A stretch of 64,000 nucleotides of DNA from Chimonanthus salicifolius (GCA_013350335.1 CM023534.1:13796302-13860301), one strand, 5' to 3'; numbered from the stretch's first letter, positions 48,046-59,839 are shown. A program made the numbers and translations. The notes: generated from the sequence alone by a model not told the origin.

Positions 48046-49318
48046 ATTGCAGCCTATTTTTTATGGAGACATAAAATATAACATTGTTAAATGCCTTAAA
48101 ATATAATTTGTAAAATATCTTTTATTTTTGAGGTTCGGAAGTATTCAGACGGCACGTCCTATAAAATATCTTTTATTTATAAAATAAGTATAAATACTTA
48201 AATTTTTATACCCTATTCATGTGTTCTTTTACTAATCTCATCTAATTATATGTCCAATAATTATTTTAGGGTGGACATCCTAACACGGGCGTTATCTTTT
48301 AAGGAGGCACGTATTTTAGTGAACTTCTCATTTTGTCCCTCATCCATCAGCATAAATCAGTTTACTTTCCAGTGACCGGTTCACTTATTGGTGCACCGAT
48401 CGGATCACTTAGAAATCAGAACCCAATGTCTTGAGAGTCCATAGTGCACCGACCGAGTTATTTTACACATAAAGCGATTCACTGTTTAGTGAATTGGTTC
48501 ACTTGAAAAAGTGAGCTGATTTCTGTAGATGGAGGGCAAAATGAAAAATTTTAAAAACTTGTGTCTATTAAAAGAGTATTTTCGTGTTAAAATGGACCAC
48601 CTATTTTTATACAGATAATTCTCTTTGAACCGTTGTCCATGGAATTATTCAAGCAAACTTAAATACTCTGGCTTTTGAGAGAGCTCCTCAAAGTTGGAAA
48701 AGGAAAGGTGGACGCCACTAACTTGCTGCTTTTATGGGAGCATATTGCAACTTTTACCAACAAAAGGAAACACTCCCAACCTTCACTTAAAGCGTATGAG
48801 ACTCATTACTACCAACTGTCGCATTTGGAGTTGGCCAAATGAAATGAAAAAAAAATAAAAAAGTGAAATGGACTTCGTTTTCTTGGCTGCACGCACTGAC
48901 CGACCAAACCCCCTTTTGCACTCACTCTTCTCTTTAGATGACATGACTCGGGTCTAAAGAAAAAAAGAAAAATAAAAGCATTTCATTGTATATATCTTTT
49001 CAAATCTCAATACCATTTCCCATTCTCAATCTTCTTTCCCAAACATACAATTGATCATTTGCTGCCATCCATCAAGCGGATAAGTTTTTCTAACTGATTC
49101 GGTTTGGTGGACTCGAGAAAAATCAAATTAAAGACTCAGTATTCAAATGATTTTATTTCATATTATACCTTAATATCGCAGAAATGTTAAATCATCATCA
49201 ACCGTAGTCTAGTCTCATTTATCTGGAGTTGGATTAAAGAGTTATTCTTCTCCAATTGATCATACCTACAAACTATATTATTAGTCACTCTACAATTTAA
49301 TATTTCCTATATCCCTTC
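48046..49318. other. Intergenic DNA, no gene seen
   Basis: Mixed AT-rich sequence. The part 48340-48540 carries several CACTTA/AGTGA words around CACCGATCGGATCACTT. No reading frame or repeat boundary is supported. Confidence 0.4.
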
Positions 49319-49326
49319 TCTCTAAG

Positions 49327-49698
49327 TAGGGGTGAAACTTGGATCAGGTTTTGGTCCGAACCCGCATGACCCGAATAGAAAATCATGCAGGTTGGGTCAG
49401 CAAGTCGGGTCGGGTTGAGAAGTTAGAAGCCAGTATTGAATTCGGGTCGGATCGGATTGGGTTGAGAGATTTTTAAGTTAACCCGACCCGACCCTGTAAA
49501 AAGTTGGCTAAAGTAGGTTTAAAATGAGGGTCGGGTCGAGTCGGGTTCGAGTTGAGTCGGGTTAAAATTAGGTTCAAGTCGGGTCAAGACATCTGGGTCA
49601 AAAGTTCGGATTGTGTCGGATCAGGTTCTATATATTAGTAACTCAGGTCGGGTTGGGTTTTAAAAAACCCGACTCAACCTAGCCCGATTTTAGCCCTA
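49327..49698. mobile_element. hAT-type MITE, 372 bp, with perfect 8-bp TSD
   Basis: TCTCTAAG is at 49319-49326 and 49699-49706. The ends are inverted: TAGGGGTGAAACTTGG at the left, TAGGGCTAAAATCGGG as the complement of the right. The interior is full of GGGTCGGGTCGGGTT words and their complements. This TAGGGGTGNAAA... type is common in plants. No coding capacity. Confidence 0.88.
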
Positions 49699-50039
49699 TC
49701 TCTAAGGTTTTAATGGTCAGTCTCTCTTTTAGTGTCTTCGATCTGTGGTCCCTCAACTCTACTATATGAGTTATATATGGTCTTCTATTATTAAATTATC
49801 TCCAATGCGCTCATTTCTAAATCTATCTTTAGGTTAATCCAGTTATCCAATGTTGCATATGCATCTCTCTCGTCTTGACTTTATCTATTCGACTTTTCTT
49901 CGTTGTCAACACTTTGTTTTATAGAGTATTATAGATTTAATAATTACTTTATAAAATCATTCTTTTAGATAATGTTGAATTTTTTTATCGCACAATACTC
50001 AATAGCTTGTATACATTTTGTCTGCATTTTGATATCCTA

Positions 50040-50450
50040 TTAGTTTTATCTTGCTAGAGTTAAGCTCGATTTAGGAATAGCGGAAATCATCCCTTGATTT
50101 TCGAAGTTTATTCAGGAAGTTTCCTCTTTTCCCGTGTGAGGGAACTGGTGAAAAAGAAGAGGTCTCTCTTGTGAGTAGGCTGTCTGGGTGTTTTTTGAGA
50201 GAAAAATTTAGAAGAGAAAATTTGGGTATTTGAGAGAGAAATTTGTACCTTTGATGCTCGTGGATGTAAGTTTTGGCAAAACAACGTTAAAATCGTATTG
50301 ATCTTTGTGGGATGATTGTTTGTATGGTTTAATTGCTTTCGCTGAATTTGTTTAAAATTGGATTTTTTTCGCATGACAATTGGTATTAATAGCTTGAGTT
50401 TCGATACAGGTTGGATCATTGATGAAACAAGAAAAAAAAAAAACAGAGAC
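50040..50450 (+). mobile_element. Possible LTR end with decayed primer-binding site
   Basis: The sequence up to about 50378 resembles the end of a copia LTR/leader. It is followed by TTGGTATTAATAGCTTGAG, close to the initiator tRNA-Met primer site TGGTATCAGAGC, and GATCATTGATGAAACAAG, a usual gag start context. No gag or polymerase sequence can be followed beyond it. Confidence 0.4.
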
Positions 50451-51409
50451 CCAATTTGGGTTCTGATTTGTTGCAGAGAAGAAACCCAAATCTGATTTGT
50501 TGATCGGATTTACTGTTTTAGTTTTCCACTGATGGTTTGGGAATCAAGATACAATCAGGGATTTGGGAGGAATTAGGGAAGGTACTTAGAGATTGACAAG
50601 GAAAAACTAAAGATAAGAGACCTTTCCACTCTAAGGCTCTTGGTATCCGATGTGTTTATACTTTATAGGGTTCAAATAAGAGAGATGGCTTACATGGAGG
50701 ACTGGATATAACAATCAGACGTGCAAGAGACTTGCATGGGGAAATGACTGAAAATCTAGGAATATAAGTTTTTAAGAGAAAAATCTTTATAGGTGAAAGA
50801 AGAACAAATATGAAAAATAAACAGAGAGAACTTCTTGTCAGATTTGCAATCTTCATCAATAAGAATCTTTCACAAACTCTTATTTCATATATTATTTAAA
50901 TACTCTCATATTATGTATATAATGATTTAGATCTCTTCATGAATACATATGAAATAACACACCACATCAAAGGAATTTTCATTCCAAACTTTAAAAAATC
51001 GAACAATTTGGGTAAATTTAATCTCTTTCTTGTGTGCTGATAGTTGGGTAAAAAATTGCATTGCATTGATATAGGACGCTGATACACACTCGTACGACAA
51101 ATGCAGTGGGGCTGAGATCTTTCCACAATATTGCAATCGATACTTAATGTATCAGTGGCGTTGTTATCCGTGGCTTATGGTAAGAGAATATAAAGCCTCA
51201 ATAAGATCATATTAACTAGAAGCTTCAAAATCTATATCAAATCCAGTGTCTGAATCATTTCCATGTCTCTTTCTCTCTTGTATTATGATAATAAAGGATT
51301 TGTCAAGACTTAAAGAAATTATATTGGTGGGTTAACCAAGTTCTATTAGATGAAGCTTATAAGTTTAGATATAAATAATAATTTAAAATGTTTAAATTTT
51401 GAAGAGTTT

Positions 51410-51955
51410 TGTAACACCTCACATACATGGAGGTGTGGGAAAAAGTCCCGCATAACCCATGAGGTGGGGCGGTGGTGTTATTAAGAGGGGACAACCCGTC
51501 AACCAACACGAGACATTTTGGACTTGGTCTGGTGGACTGGGCCTAAAGTAAAACCGTGCGGGTTCATATATGGACCCAAAGCGGACAATATTATGTTGGG
51601 GGTCGGATCGTCACAAGTGGTATCAAAGTACGGTTCAACACTTAGACTGCGTGGGCTCTCTACTTGTGTGACTTTGCTTGCTTATGTGGATTCTCTGTCG
51701 GTGTGATGTGATAGAGCCAGAGACGACTCTAGTTTTAAGGAGGTGAATTGTAACACCTCACCTACATGGGAGTGTAGGAAAAATCTCACATCGCCTATAA
51801 GGTGAGTTGGGATGGTGTTATTAAGAAGGGGTAACCTCTCAACTAACATGAGACCTTTTGGATTTGGCGTGATAAGTCAGAGCCAAAGCAAAATCGTACG
51901 AGCTCTAATATAAATCCGAAGTGAATAATATTATTTTAGGAATCAGGTCCTCACG
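51410..51955 (+). mobile_element. Complete TRIM retrotransposon with 5-bp TSD
   Basis: LTR1 51410-51615 and LTR2 51749-51955 both start TGTAACACCTCAC and end GTC(A/C)TCACA-like. AGTTT flanks the element at 51405-51409 and 51956-51960. The 133-bp interior begins with a primer-binding site AGTGGTATCAAAGT and ends in the purine tract TTTTAAGGAGGTGAAT. It has no coding capacity. The LTRs differ at many sites, so the insertion is old. Confidence 0.9.
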
Positions 51956-52409
51956 AGTTTAAAAAATATTGTTTGATTGATCTAATTAATGAACTTATCA
52001 CTGTATACAAAAGTGGCTCTACATAGCCGTGCATATTCTGACACCAGTGTCATAAGTATAGCTGAGCATTTTATTGTTTATAAATACTTTTTTGCTTATG
52101 CCAAATAATAACACCTTCTTTCCCACTTGTGTTTTTAAGAAGTGAAATGATTGTTTATCTTTGACGTGGTAAAATAATAAGGGGATTAAATATAATCAAC
52201 TGCTGATCAAATTGAAAATATTCTTCATTTTGTTTTTCTTTGAGAGAGATTGAAATTTGTTTTTTATAAAATATTTCTCATCCAATTATAAATTTAATGA
52301 TCACATATGCATATTTTTGGACTTAACTTTGATAAGTTTCGTTTTTAGAATAGAAAATTATTTCCATTGCTGCCTATGGGCCACTGGACATTAATAATAA
52401 ATTTGACAG

Positions 52410-52585
52410 ATGCCAAAGTAGCCCCTAAATATCGGTCGATACGATTCGTATCGACCCATATTTAGCCGATATGCTGATATCTCGACCGTATCATATCAGC
52501 CGATATCGGTTGTTTTTGTAAAAAAGAAAGAGGAGAGAGAAAAATATCGATCGATACCGAATTTTAAACCCCTGTTACTCTCAAG
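52410..52585. repeat. Palindromic YCGATAT-rich repeat fragment
   Basis: ATATCGGTCGATACGATTCG, TCAGCCGATATCGG and ATCGATCGATACCGA occur in 170 bp. The same words make up the cores of 46275-46572 and 53138-53435. A terminal CCCCTAAATA is seen, but the opposite end is missing. Confidence 0.5.
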
Positions 52586-53137
52586 TCTTATTTTTTTTAC
52601 TCAAGAATTTTAGTATAATTACGTTCTTCAAAATTGTTCTTCCTTATTCTTAAGATATATTGGGACATAACTCGGCCTAACACCTGAATTTTGCATACTG
52701 CAGCTCAGAAACTCCAAATATTTTGCCATTTGGCAGTCTTGAGCTACATCCTTTTCTCTCTCTCTCTCTCTATTATTTTTAATAAGAAAATCGATAGTAC
52801 ATTTGACAATGAAGAGATTCTGGAAATGAAATTCTTTTGGAAGATTAAGAGCAAATATATTAAGATGATATTGCTGTTTGATTATTATTGAAAGAGGAGG
52901 ACTGAACATCTTTTTTAAGATGGGCATTCTTACTTCACGAGTGTGTGTAAACCTCTTAATTCATATTGATTTAGTCTATGAAGAGTAATTTATGAAGAGT
53001 GACTCGAAAGAATTGAACGTGAAGAGACTGACCTAGTATGAGAAGATCTCTTCATATAGTGTCTTTTCCTACATAGAATTTCATGTTGGATTATAGTCTA
53101 TTCTTTTCTAAAAAAATTCAAAAAAATAGATTTCAAT

Positions 53138-53435
53138 CAGGGGTAAAAATACGAGGGGTAAAAATGTCATTCTCTCTCCTCTTTTTTTTTAGAAATACCA
53201 AATTTTTATTTATTTTTAATTAAAAAAATAAAAAATAGTCCTTTTTTTAAAAAACATCTGAAAACCTAAATATAGGTCGATATTCATCCGATATCGGCAA
53301 AGATATCACCTGAGCCCATACCGATAATCAATTTTTTTTTTAATTTTTTTTTATATTTATTCATATCGACGATATCAGCCGATATAAATAGTGTATGGCC
53401 GATACGATATGTATCGGCTGAGATTTTGTCCTCTA
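53138..53435. mobile_element. MITE, second member of the ATATCGG family
   Basis: ATTTCAAT is repeated at 53130-53137 and 53436-53443. The left end CAGGGGTAAAAATACG and the inverted right end TAGAGGACAAAATC are similar. The core ATATTCATCCGATATCGGCA and CAATTTTTTTTT parallel those of the insertion in the TRIM. The length, 298 bp, is the same. Confidence 0.6.
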
Positions 53436-53443
53436 ATTTCAAT

Positions 53444-56070
53444 ATCTTAATATTCAAAGATGCCAATTAACCCATGCAAGTTAATAAAGAACTGCTTATT
53501 CAATTTGTCCATGAGGGGATGTCCCAAAGGCATAAAATGAGTTAGAAAAATAATAAAAATATTAGTATTTTTATAACAAATAACATCAATGTACATTTTC
53601 ACAATGAAAAATAGATAAATGACAAATTTCTCATATTATCGTAAACACCGATGCCCCAGATATTCCTTGAAGGGTTCCCCAGTTTCATCATCTATTGCAT
53701 TCAACACTTGAAAACAACTTGCACCGGTTCCTGTCGTGCACCTTTAAGCTTTTGACACATTTGGCAATCTCCCACTGGATCCACTTGCTTCACTTTCTTG
53801 TGGATGTGGTCCTTCTCCTTCTCTAGGGTTACTTGATCCAATCATCCAACCTTTAAGGACCAAATTGCTCAATTCTGTTACTACGAGCAAAATCAAAGTA
53901 AAAATTCAGAGGTTATTCCCTCATTCCATCAATTTGCTAGGGCATTTAGCTTTCAAGATGCTTGGTAAGGATTATTTCCTTGTCTCTATTTCTTTCCTAG
54001 TTTTATTCTTCTTTAGAGCTCTAATACACTCTACCCTTTCCCGATATTGATATTTTATTATTTGTTTATAAAAGAATGTCGTCTTTTTATCACATTAGAA
54101 TGCGATTTAGAGTTGAAAATAAATGAATCGGACAAGTAATTCCAAAATACATATAGGATAAGTATTTTGGGACAGAGAGTAATAAGTAAAATTTTAACCT
54201 AAAAAAAATCTGGATCCTCTACTCCTTTAGCAGTAGAGAATTTATACTGTCACCTATTATTTACTATCTAAATAGACTAATTTATGGATAAATTGATTAT
54301 TTTAGCAATTGAAAAAGTTAAAAAACAAAATTAATTTTGGCCTTTTATCAATCAAATCTCTTTTTTTTCTTAAAAAAATTAAGATTTCTATAAGTCCATT
54401 GTAGTGTATTCATGCGTTCTAGATAGTCAATCATGTGAGTAATTAATTAAAAAAATTATCCATATATGACAAATGCAAGATATGCATTGGTACCCATTTA
54501 TGCATGTATGCTTAATTGTGGCAAGTTTGGTGGTGAGGGGTTTTGTTTGTGGTGGTTGACAAGTGCTTTTAAAATATCCGATACTCTTATTATTATTATT
54601 TTTTTTAAAAGAATTATTCTGAGAACATGGTCAGGAATATGACAATCTAGCAACGTTCTTTTATACATGGGCTTTTTTTTTAAAAAAAAATTCTAGATGG
54701 AACTTTTCTGTAATGGAGGCTTAAGAATCTCATTTTGTCATATTCTATTAATATTTACTGATTAATTATATTCTTTTCTTTATTGATTGTTAAACTTAAG
54801 AACCCTAATATTAATATTAAGTGGTTGAATTAAAGGTGTTGTACTATGGTGAAAACTTATAGTGCACGGATTCATTATTCTTAAAAATATGAGAGAAGTA
54901 AAAACACAGGAGGTATTTAATACAATAACTTATATCATATTGATTAAAAGCTCTACTATCAGAGATGAATATGCTTCCATTTACTTTCATATTAAATCTA
55001 AAATAAGAGAGAGAGAGAGGCTTGAGATGTATCTTTTTAGGTAGACAATAGCTTTGAAGCAGTGAAGGTTGGTAGTGCAGGGACCAATCACTGATGACTG
55101 GCAAAGTGAAACCTTGAATAAATGTGGCTCTTGGGTTTAAAGTTGATGGGACTCTGGTGCACCCATGTATGCATGATGAATCACATATGATTGAGAATCT
55201 TTCTCTTCTCTCTTCTTTTCCTTCCTCCATCAATCTTGCTATGAAAGATCTTTGGCAGATGGGATTAAAAAAACCCTAAAAGAATGAGAGAGGATGGCCA
55301 AGGTACAACCTAAAATCTAAGCATATCAAAGTAGCAAATCTGTAAAACAAAAGTGGGATGAGAACCAACCAATGAATTTCATTTAGGACCATAAAAAAAT
55401 ATGGGAACTAAGGTACATACTTTAGTCCACCATGTCACCTCAGCATGTCACTGATAAAACTACATGATATTCACCCAATCTCTCTCCCTCGCTTTGCCAC
55501 CTTATGCTAATCTAATGAACAGTGATATGGACTTTTTCATGGATGAATTTAAATCAAATACAATTCATACTATGTTTTGGGACTGTTCACTTGTTTGTCA
55601 CGGTCTTAGAGTTGCACTTAAGATATGCCGAACAACACTTCAGATTATTGAATAAGTCAGATTTGCTCACTCACACTCAAACTCTCACTCAAGCAACTAC
55701 AAGACACAAACACAGTTATTAGGAAGGGCTCTTGAGAGAATTTACAACTTTGAGTAGTGGCTTGTAAATGAGGACATCACCCCTATGTATAGTACAAGGC
55801 TTGGCAATGAGTAGTTTAGATTGTGCCACTTGGCAATCGTCCAACGGTTAAAAAAAAATCTAGAAACTGTTACAACTTTCTACACTTAAAAGAATTATCT
55901 AGAAGCTTACTGGATCCTTTCCTCTCTAAAGGACATGTTACTTCTATTGGTTAACAATGAAAGTAGCAGAGATGGGATGACTCATTAATGGGATATCAAT
56001 TTGTCAATCAAATCGTTTTAAGCTAAAGTTTGATGGGTAAAGAATCAAACGACGTTCACGTGTTTTCATA
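53444..56070. other. AT-rich intergenic DNA
   Basis: No gene. A lone Stowaway-like right end (ATAAGTATTTTGGGACAGAG then AGTA) lies at about 54157-54181. Short open frames here have no codon or domain support. Confidence 0.4.
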
Positions 56071-56071
56071 A

Positions 56072-56286
56072 AAGGTGTCTTATTCACACTATTTACAATT
56101 ATAAATAATAAAATAGTGTTACCATCCAACAAAGTAAGTTTCTAACTTTTTGATGATTATTGAGGGTCAACTACCACGAAAGAAGGTGTCTTATTCACAC
56201 TATTTACAATTATAAATAATAAAATAGTGTTACCATCCAACAAAGTAAGTTTCTAACTTTTTGATGATTATTGAGGGTCAACTACC
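56072..56286. repeat. 111-bp period tandem duplication
   Basis: AAGGTGTCTTATTCACACTA ... GAGGGTCAACTACC is present at 56072 and again at 56183 with almost no change. A short joining sequence (ACGAAAG) separates the copies. Confidence 0.9.
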
Positions 56287-57546
56287 TCCAACTCTTTCGA
56301 ACGATATGTAAGTTAAATTTTTTGGGGTTTTGAACTTCAAAAAGATTTAAAACACTGCTTTGTGGCACTTCTTTGAAAAAGTATCACAAGCTCAAAGTGT
56401 TTGAAATCAATCCATCTAGTTTCAATTGATAAATGATGGTATCTATGATTCGGTCACCACATTGGACTCCACCAAATCTAAATTTAGGTTTCTTAATTCG
56501 ATTCTCAAATACCAATGGTACAAAATGTTATGAAATGCAATATAAAATTTTAGATTTCAGTTGATCTATGCATGCATGCCTAACAATGTATTTTTTATGA
56601 GCTTGGTCTTTGAAATATTTAATTTTTTATTTCTTAATAAATTTACATCCAAGTTTCTTTGATGATGAAAGCAAAGCCTTGAAGTATAATTTAGAATTAT
56701 AAGTAAGAAAAATCTAGTATTGTATATGTAGATTATTTTTGGTTTTAAGAATGGTGAACGTTAAATGAATCAGCTCGTAGGGTGTCTATTTTTGAAATAA
56801 AACATATCCTTAACAACCCTAATTAAACTTATTGATTTATTTGGAACCTAACCTACTTAACCAATGAAATCCGAAATTCCGTCGGTTGGATTGAGATAGA
56901 TTCAATGAGATGTTCTTATGTTAGTTTTTAATGAATTAATGTTAATTTAAACTTTGGGCAAATAGGATTACAGTTGAAGTATGATTAATAAAGACAGAAA
57001 GTTGAGAGTAATTCATACCAGATTAATTGAGTTACATTGAGCTAGATTAAATTCAATTTTGGATTAGTTTTTGGTTGAGTTAGTTTGAGTAAAAACCTAA
57101 ATATTATTCGATTAGAGTTGAAAGCAATAGACAGTAATTTGTGCAATGACTAGGGGTGCCAATTATGGACTTGACTTGTCAACTTGAGTCCAAAAAAATT
57201 GGATTTAAGTCATGTATTTCTTAGAAAAAAATTTAAATTAATCTGATCTAACACAATTTCAAATAAAATCCCGATCAAGTTGAATAGTGGGGTCTCAAAC
57301 CCGAATCCAACTTGAATTAAACTAGAATTAATATTTAATTTATTTATTTATTTATTTCATATTAATTTTAACTCATATACTTCAAACGGCATTACCCTCA
57401 CTCCAATTACTTCATTCGAATCCAATAAATCGAATAGACCAGTACACCACATTTGACAACTACCCATCACTTTTTCTTTCAGCTGATGCCTTAGAGTCGT
57501 GCCAAGTGGCATAGTTGCAGTTGGGAAGGAGAAGAAAGATCTCAAA

Positions 57547-57600
57547 TAGTTTTCATGAAATTAATATTTGTGCTAGTTTTCATGAAATTAATATTTGTGC
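57547..57600. repeat. 27-bp perfect tandem repeat, two copies
   Basis: The unit AGTTTTCATGAAATTAATAT then TTGTGCT is repeated exactly. It lies upstream of the bZIP gene. Confidence 0.9.
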
Positions 57601-58989
57601 TGCTTACCCACTAAGGGTGCTCATATGTTCGCATGCATTCATTCCTGCTTGAATTTGACCTAAATAAATAGGTGTGATTAAAGAATTTTGTTGGATGAGT
57701 TGAGCTTGGGTTTTAATTTAGGTACGTGACACTACCTACAAACGCCATGTATCGGATAAGTCACTAAAAATATTAAGGGCAAAACCTTGAGTATAGACTG
57801 AAGTGTCTCTAACCACTTCGAATATTATAAGTATGGGTTTTCCATTCTCCAATCTTTGTTCTCCACTTTCATGTTCTCTATTCTGTTCGCTGCTTCTCCA
57901 CTTGACCACTGCTCCATCTCAACTTCTCCACTTCTCTAGATGCTCTCTCTATCTCTCGTGCAAATGTGCGGTGCTGCCCTCGCCGTTTGGTGGCTGGTGC
58001 TGGTAGGACAATTTTTATTTTATTTATTTTTTATTTTTAAAAACTTGTCTGGCCATCATAACCTATTAAGAGAAATACTATTTTTGTGTGAGTAGATCTT
58101 AATTTCTTTTCTATTTTTGTATGAGTAAATCTTAGGTTTAATTTTATTTGTTGAAATAAAATTATTGTTTTTCAGAAAAAATTGCATTAGATGGTGAAAA
58201 TTACTGATTTTTTTAAATTATAGGAACTGATTTTCAAGTATTCACCAGCTTAATCAGACGATGCTCAGACTTCACTAAAATATCCGGGCTCAGGCTTTTT
58301 TAGTAAAGCCCGGCCCGAGCCCGACCCAGAACACCCATACGGGCTGTGGTTAGATTCTTGTGAAAATTTTGTTTTCCACCCCCACATGCCTCGCCACCCC
58401 TCCCAACAACTTTTTAGAGGTGATTCCAAGATTCTCTCAGGCCTCTCTTCTCTCTCTCTCTGCCCTCCATCCCTCACTTTTCTCTTTTCTTACTGTCTTC
58501 TCTCTCACTCTCTCCTTCCTTTTTCTATGCCCAAAACTTAACGCTATCATCTTTCTCTTTCAGATCTTTTCTTTTCCTCCTCTGTTTTTCACATTGCTGT
58601 TTGGTTCTAGTACTCTGTTTGGGAGCGCAAGATCTGCTCTTGAGGCTTTTAATTGACATGGGTGGTGGCCCTTCTGGGGTGTGATGTTGTGATTTCTCCT
58701 CTGCAGGTTTGGTTTTCAAATGCTAAGTCGATGTTCTTCTGTTGATTCCTTTTTTTTTTCTTTTTGTTAATGCTGTTTATTACTTCAAGGATATCAATTT
58801 TCCTGGTTTCTCTGCAGGTTTTTCATTTGAAGCTGGGCTCTTTTGTTTTTCAGATCCAGTACTGTGCCTCCGACACTTGATATTCCAAGGGTTTCTCATT
58901 TTCTTGGTGGGTTTTGCATTTCTTCTCCTCTGCTTGCGGAATCACCAATTTCTGTGTCTGAAACTCCTAAGCCATTCCTCACATTACAC

Positions 58990-59025
58990 ATGCATACCCT
59001 TCCCTTGTTAATGTTTCCTGATTGA
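58990..59025 (+). CDS. uORF1, 11 codons, overlapping uORF2
   Basis: It reads MHTLPLLMFPD followed by TGA. A second in-frame ATG is at 59011. Its stop shares one base with the start of the conserved uORF2 (TGATG), an arrangement that could influence which start codon ribosomes use. The peptide itself is probably not conserved. Confidence 0.5.
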   Translation: MHTLPLLMFPD

Positions 59026-59150
59026 TGTCTCCAATTCTCAGTGAAATCCTTCTCTCAGGGTTTATGATCAATTCCACACTCAGGCGCAGGACCCATTTAG
59101 TTCAGTCATTCTCTGTTGTCTTCCTGTACTGGTTCTATGTTTTCTCATAA
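59025..59150 (+). CDS. Sucrose-control uORF (SC-peptide) of group S1 bZIP
   Basis: This frame encodes 41 residues beginning MSPILSEILLSGFMINSTLR and ending SFSVVFLYWFYVFS, with the RRRTHLVQ block between. It is the hallmark SC-uORF of S1 bZIP messages such as Arabidopsis bZIP11. In that family the nascent peptide stalls ribosomes when sucrose is high and lowers translation of the main frame. An internal Met at position 14 is also present, as in known members. The stop TAA is 242 nt before the bZIP start. The match to the family pattern is essentially complete at the C-terminal end, the part known to matter for stalling. Confidence 0.95.
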   Translation: MSPILSEILLSGFMINSTLRRRTHLVQSFSVVFLYWFYVFS

Positions 59151-59392
59151 ACAATCCTTTGAGTAACTGATCATCTGGGGCCTGCTGCTTCCCTTCTGCT
59201 ATATATATAGTCTTATTGTAATCAACACCCATCAAATTTACTACTACATATATATTAGCTTGAAATTCTGGTTGGTATCTGGGTCTTGTTTCTTTAGTTT
59301 CTATATCTATTTCCCAATCAAAATCTGCCCTCAAAGATCTAGTAATTCCATACCCATCTGTGAAAATAATAGACATACATATTATTATCCTC

Positions 59393-59839
59393 ATGGCCTC
59401 TCCAAGTGGGACTTCTTCTGGGTCCACATTGCTGCAGAACTCAGGATCTGAGGAAAATCTGCAGCTTTTGATGGACCAAAGGAAGCTCAAGAGAATGCAA
59501 TCCAACCGTGAATCAGCAAGGAGGTCGAGGATGAGGAAACAGAAGCATATGGATGATCTGATGGCCCAGGTTTCTCCACTCAGGAAGGAAAACAATCAGA
59601 TCCTTGCCAGCTTGAGCATCACCACACAGCACTACTTGAATGTTGAGAATGAGAATTCTGTTCTAAGGACACAGATGATGGAATTGAACAACAGATTGCA
59701 GTCCCTCAACGAGATCCTTGAGTACATTCATTGCAACAACACTGGACCTGAGATCACTGACAGTCTCCTTCTCAAGCCATGGGATTTCCTGTTTCTGAAT
59801 CAACCCATCATGACCTCTGCAGACATTTTCATGTACTAG
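59393..59839 (+). CDS. Group S1 bZIP transcription factor (bZIP11/GBF6-like)
   Basis: A single-exon gene of 148 residues, the usual size for this group. The basic region at about 31-52 holds NRESARRSR with the invariant Asn38 and Arg46 (N-x7-R) that contact ACGT-core DNA. The zipper positions run L56, L63, I70, T77, V84, L91, L98, L105. The N-terminus is Ser/Gly-rich. S1 factors heterodimerise with group C bZIPs and control amino-acid and sugar metabolism under low energy; that is family knowledge. The start is the first in-frame ATG; the open frame extends upstream only to a GTG. Pro62 lies within the first zipper heptad, where Gln or a similar residue is usual. Regulation by the leader SC-uORF is expected. 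A likely polyadenylation signal region (AATAAAATAAATAAA) is at about 60154. Confidence 0.95.
   Translation: MASPSGTSSGSTLLQNSGSEENLQLLMDQRKLKRMQSNRESARRSRMRKQKHMDDLMAQVSPLRKENNQILASLSITTQHYLNVENENSVLRTQMMELNNRLQSLNEILEYIHCNNTGPEITDSLLLKPWDFLFLNQPIMTSADIFMY

Larger units (their letters stand above)
58340..59392 (+). promoter_or_regulatory. Long leader region of the bZIP gene with upstream ORFs
   Basis: Pyrimidine-rich DNA (CTCTCTCTCT near 58450) that would suit a transcription start at about 58360-58500 leads into a leader of several hundred bases. It contains uORF1 at 58990-59025, the conserved uORF2 at 59025-59150, and an overlapping 9-codon frame at 59137-59166. The transcription start is inferred, not seen. 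No upstream intron is required. Confidence 0.55.

Noticed and set aside
59200..59216. CTATATATATAG as a TATA box for the bZIP gene
   Set aside because: It lies downstream of the conserved uORF2. Using it would exclude the SC-peptide from the message, so it is more likely just leader sequence.
59360..59392. In-frame extension upstream of the bZIP ATG
   Set aside because: The upstream frame opens with GTG, not ATG, and the extra residues (hydrophobic, Ile-rich) are not typical of S1 bZIP N-termini.
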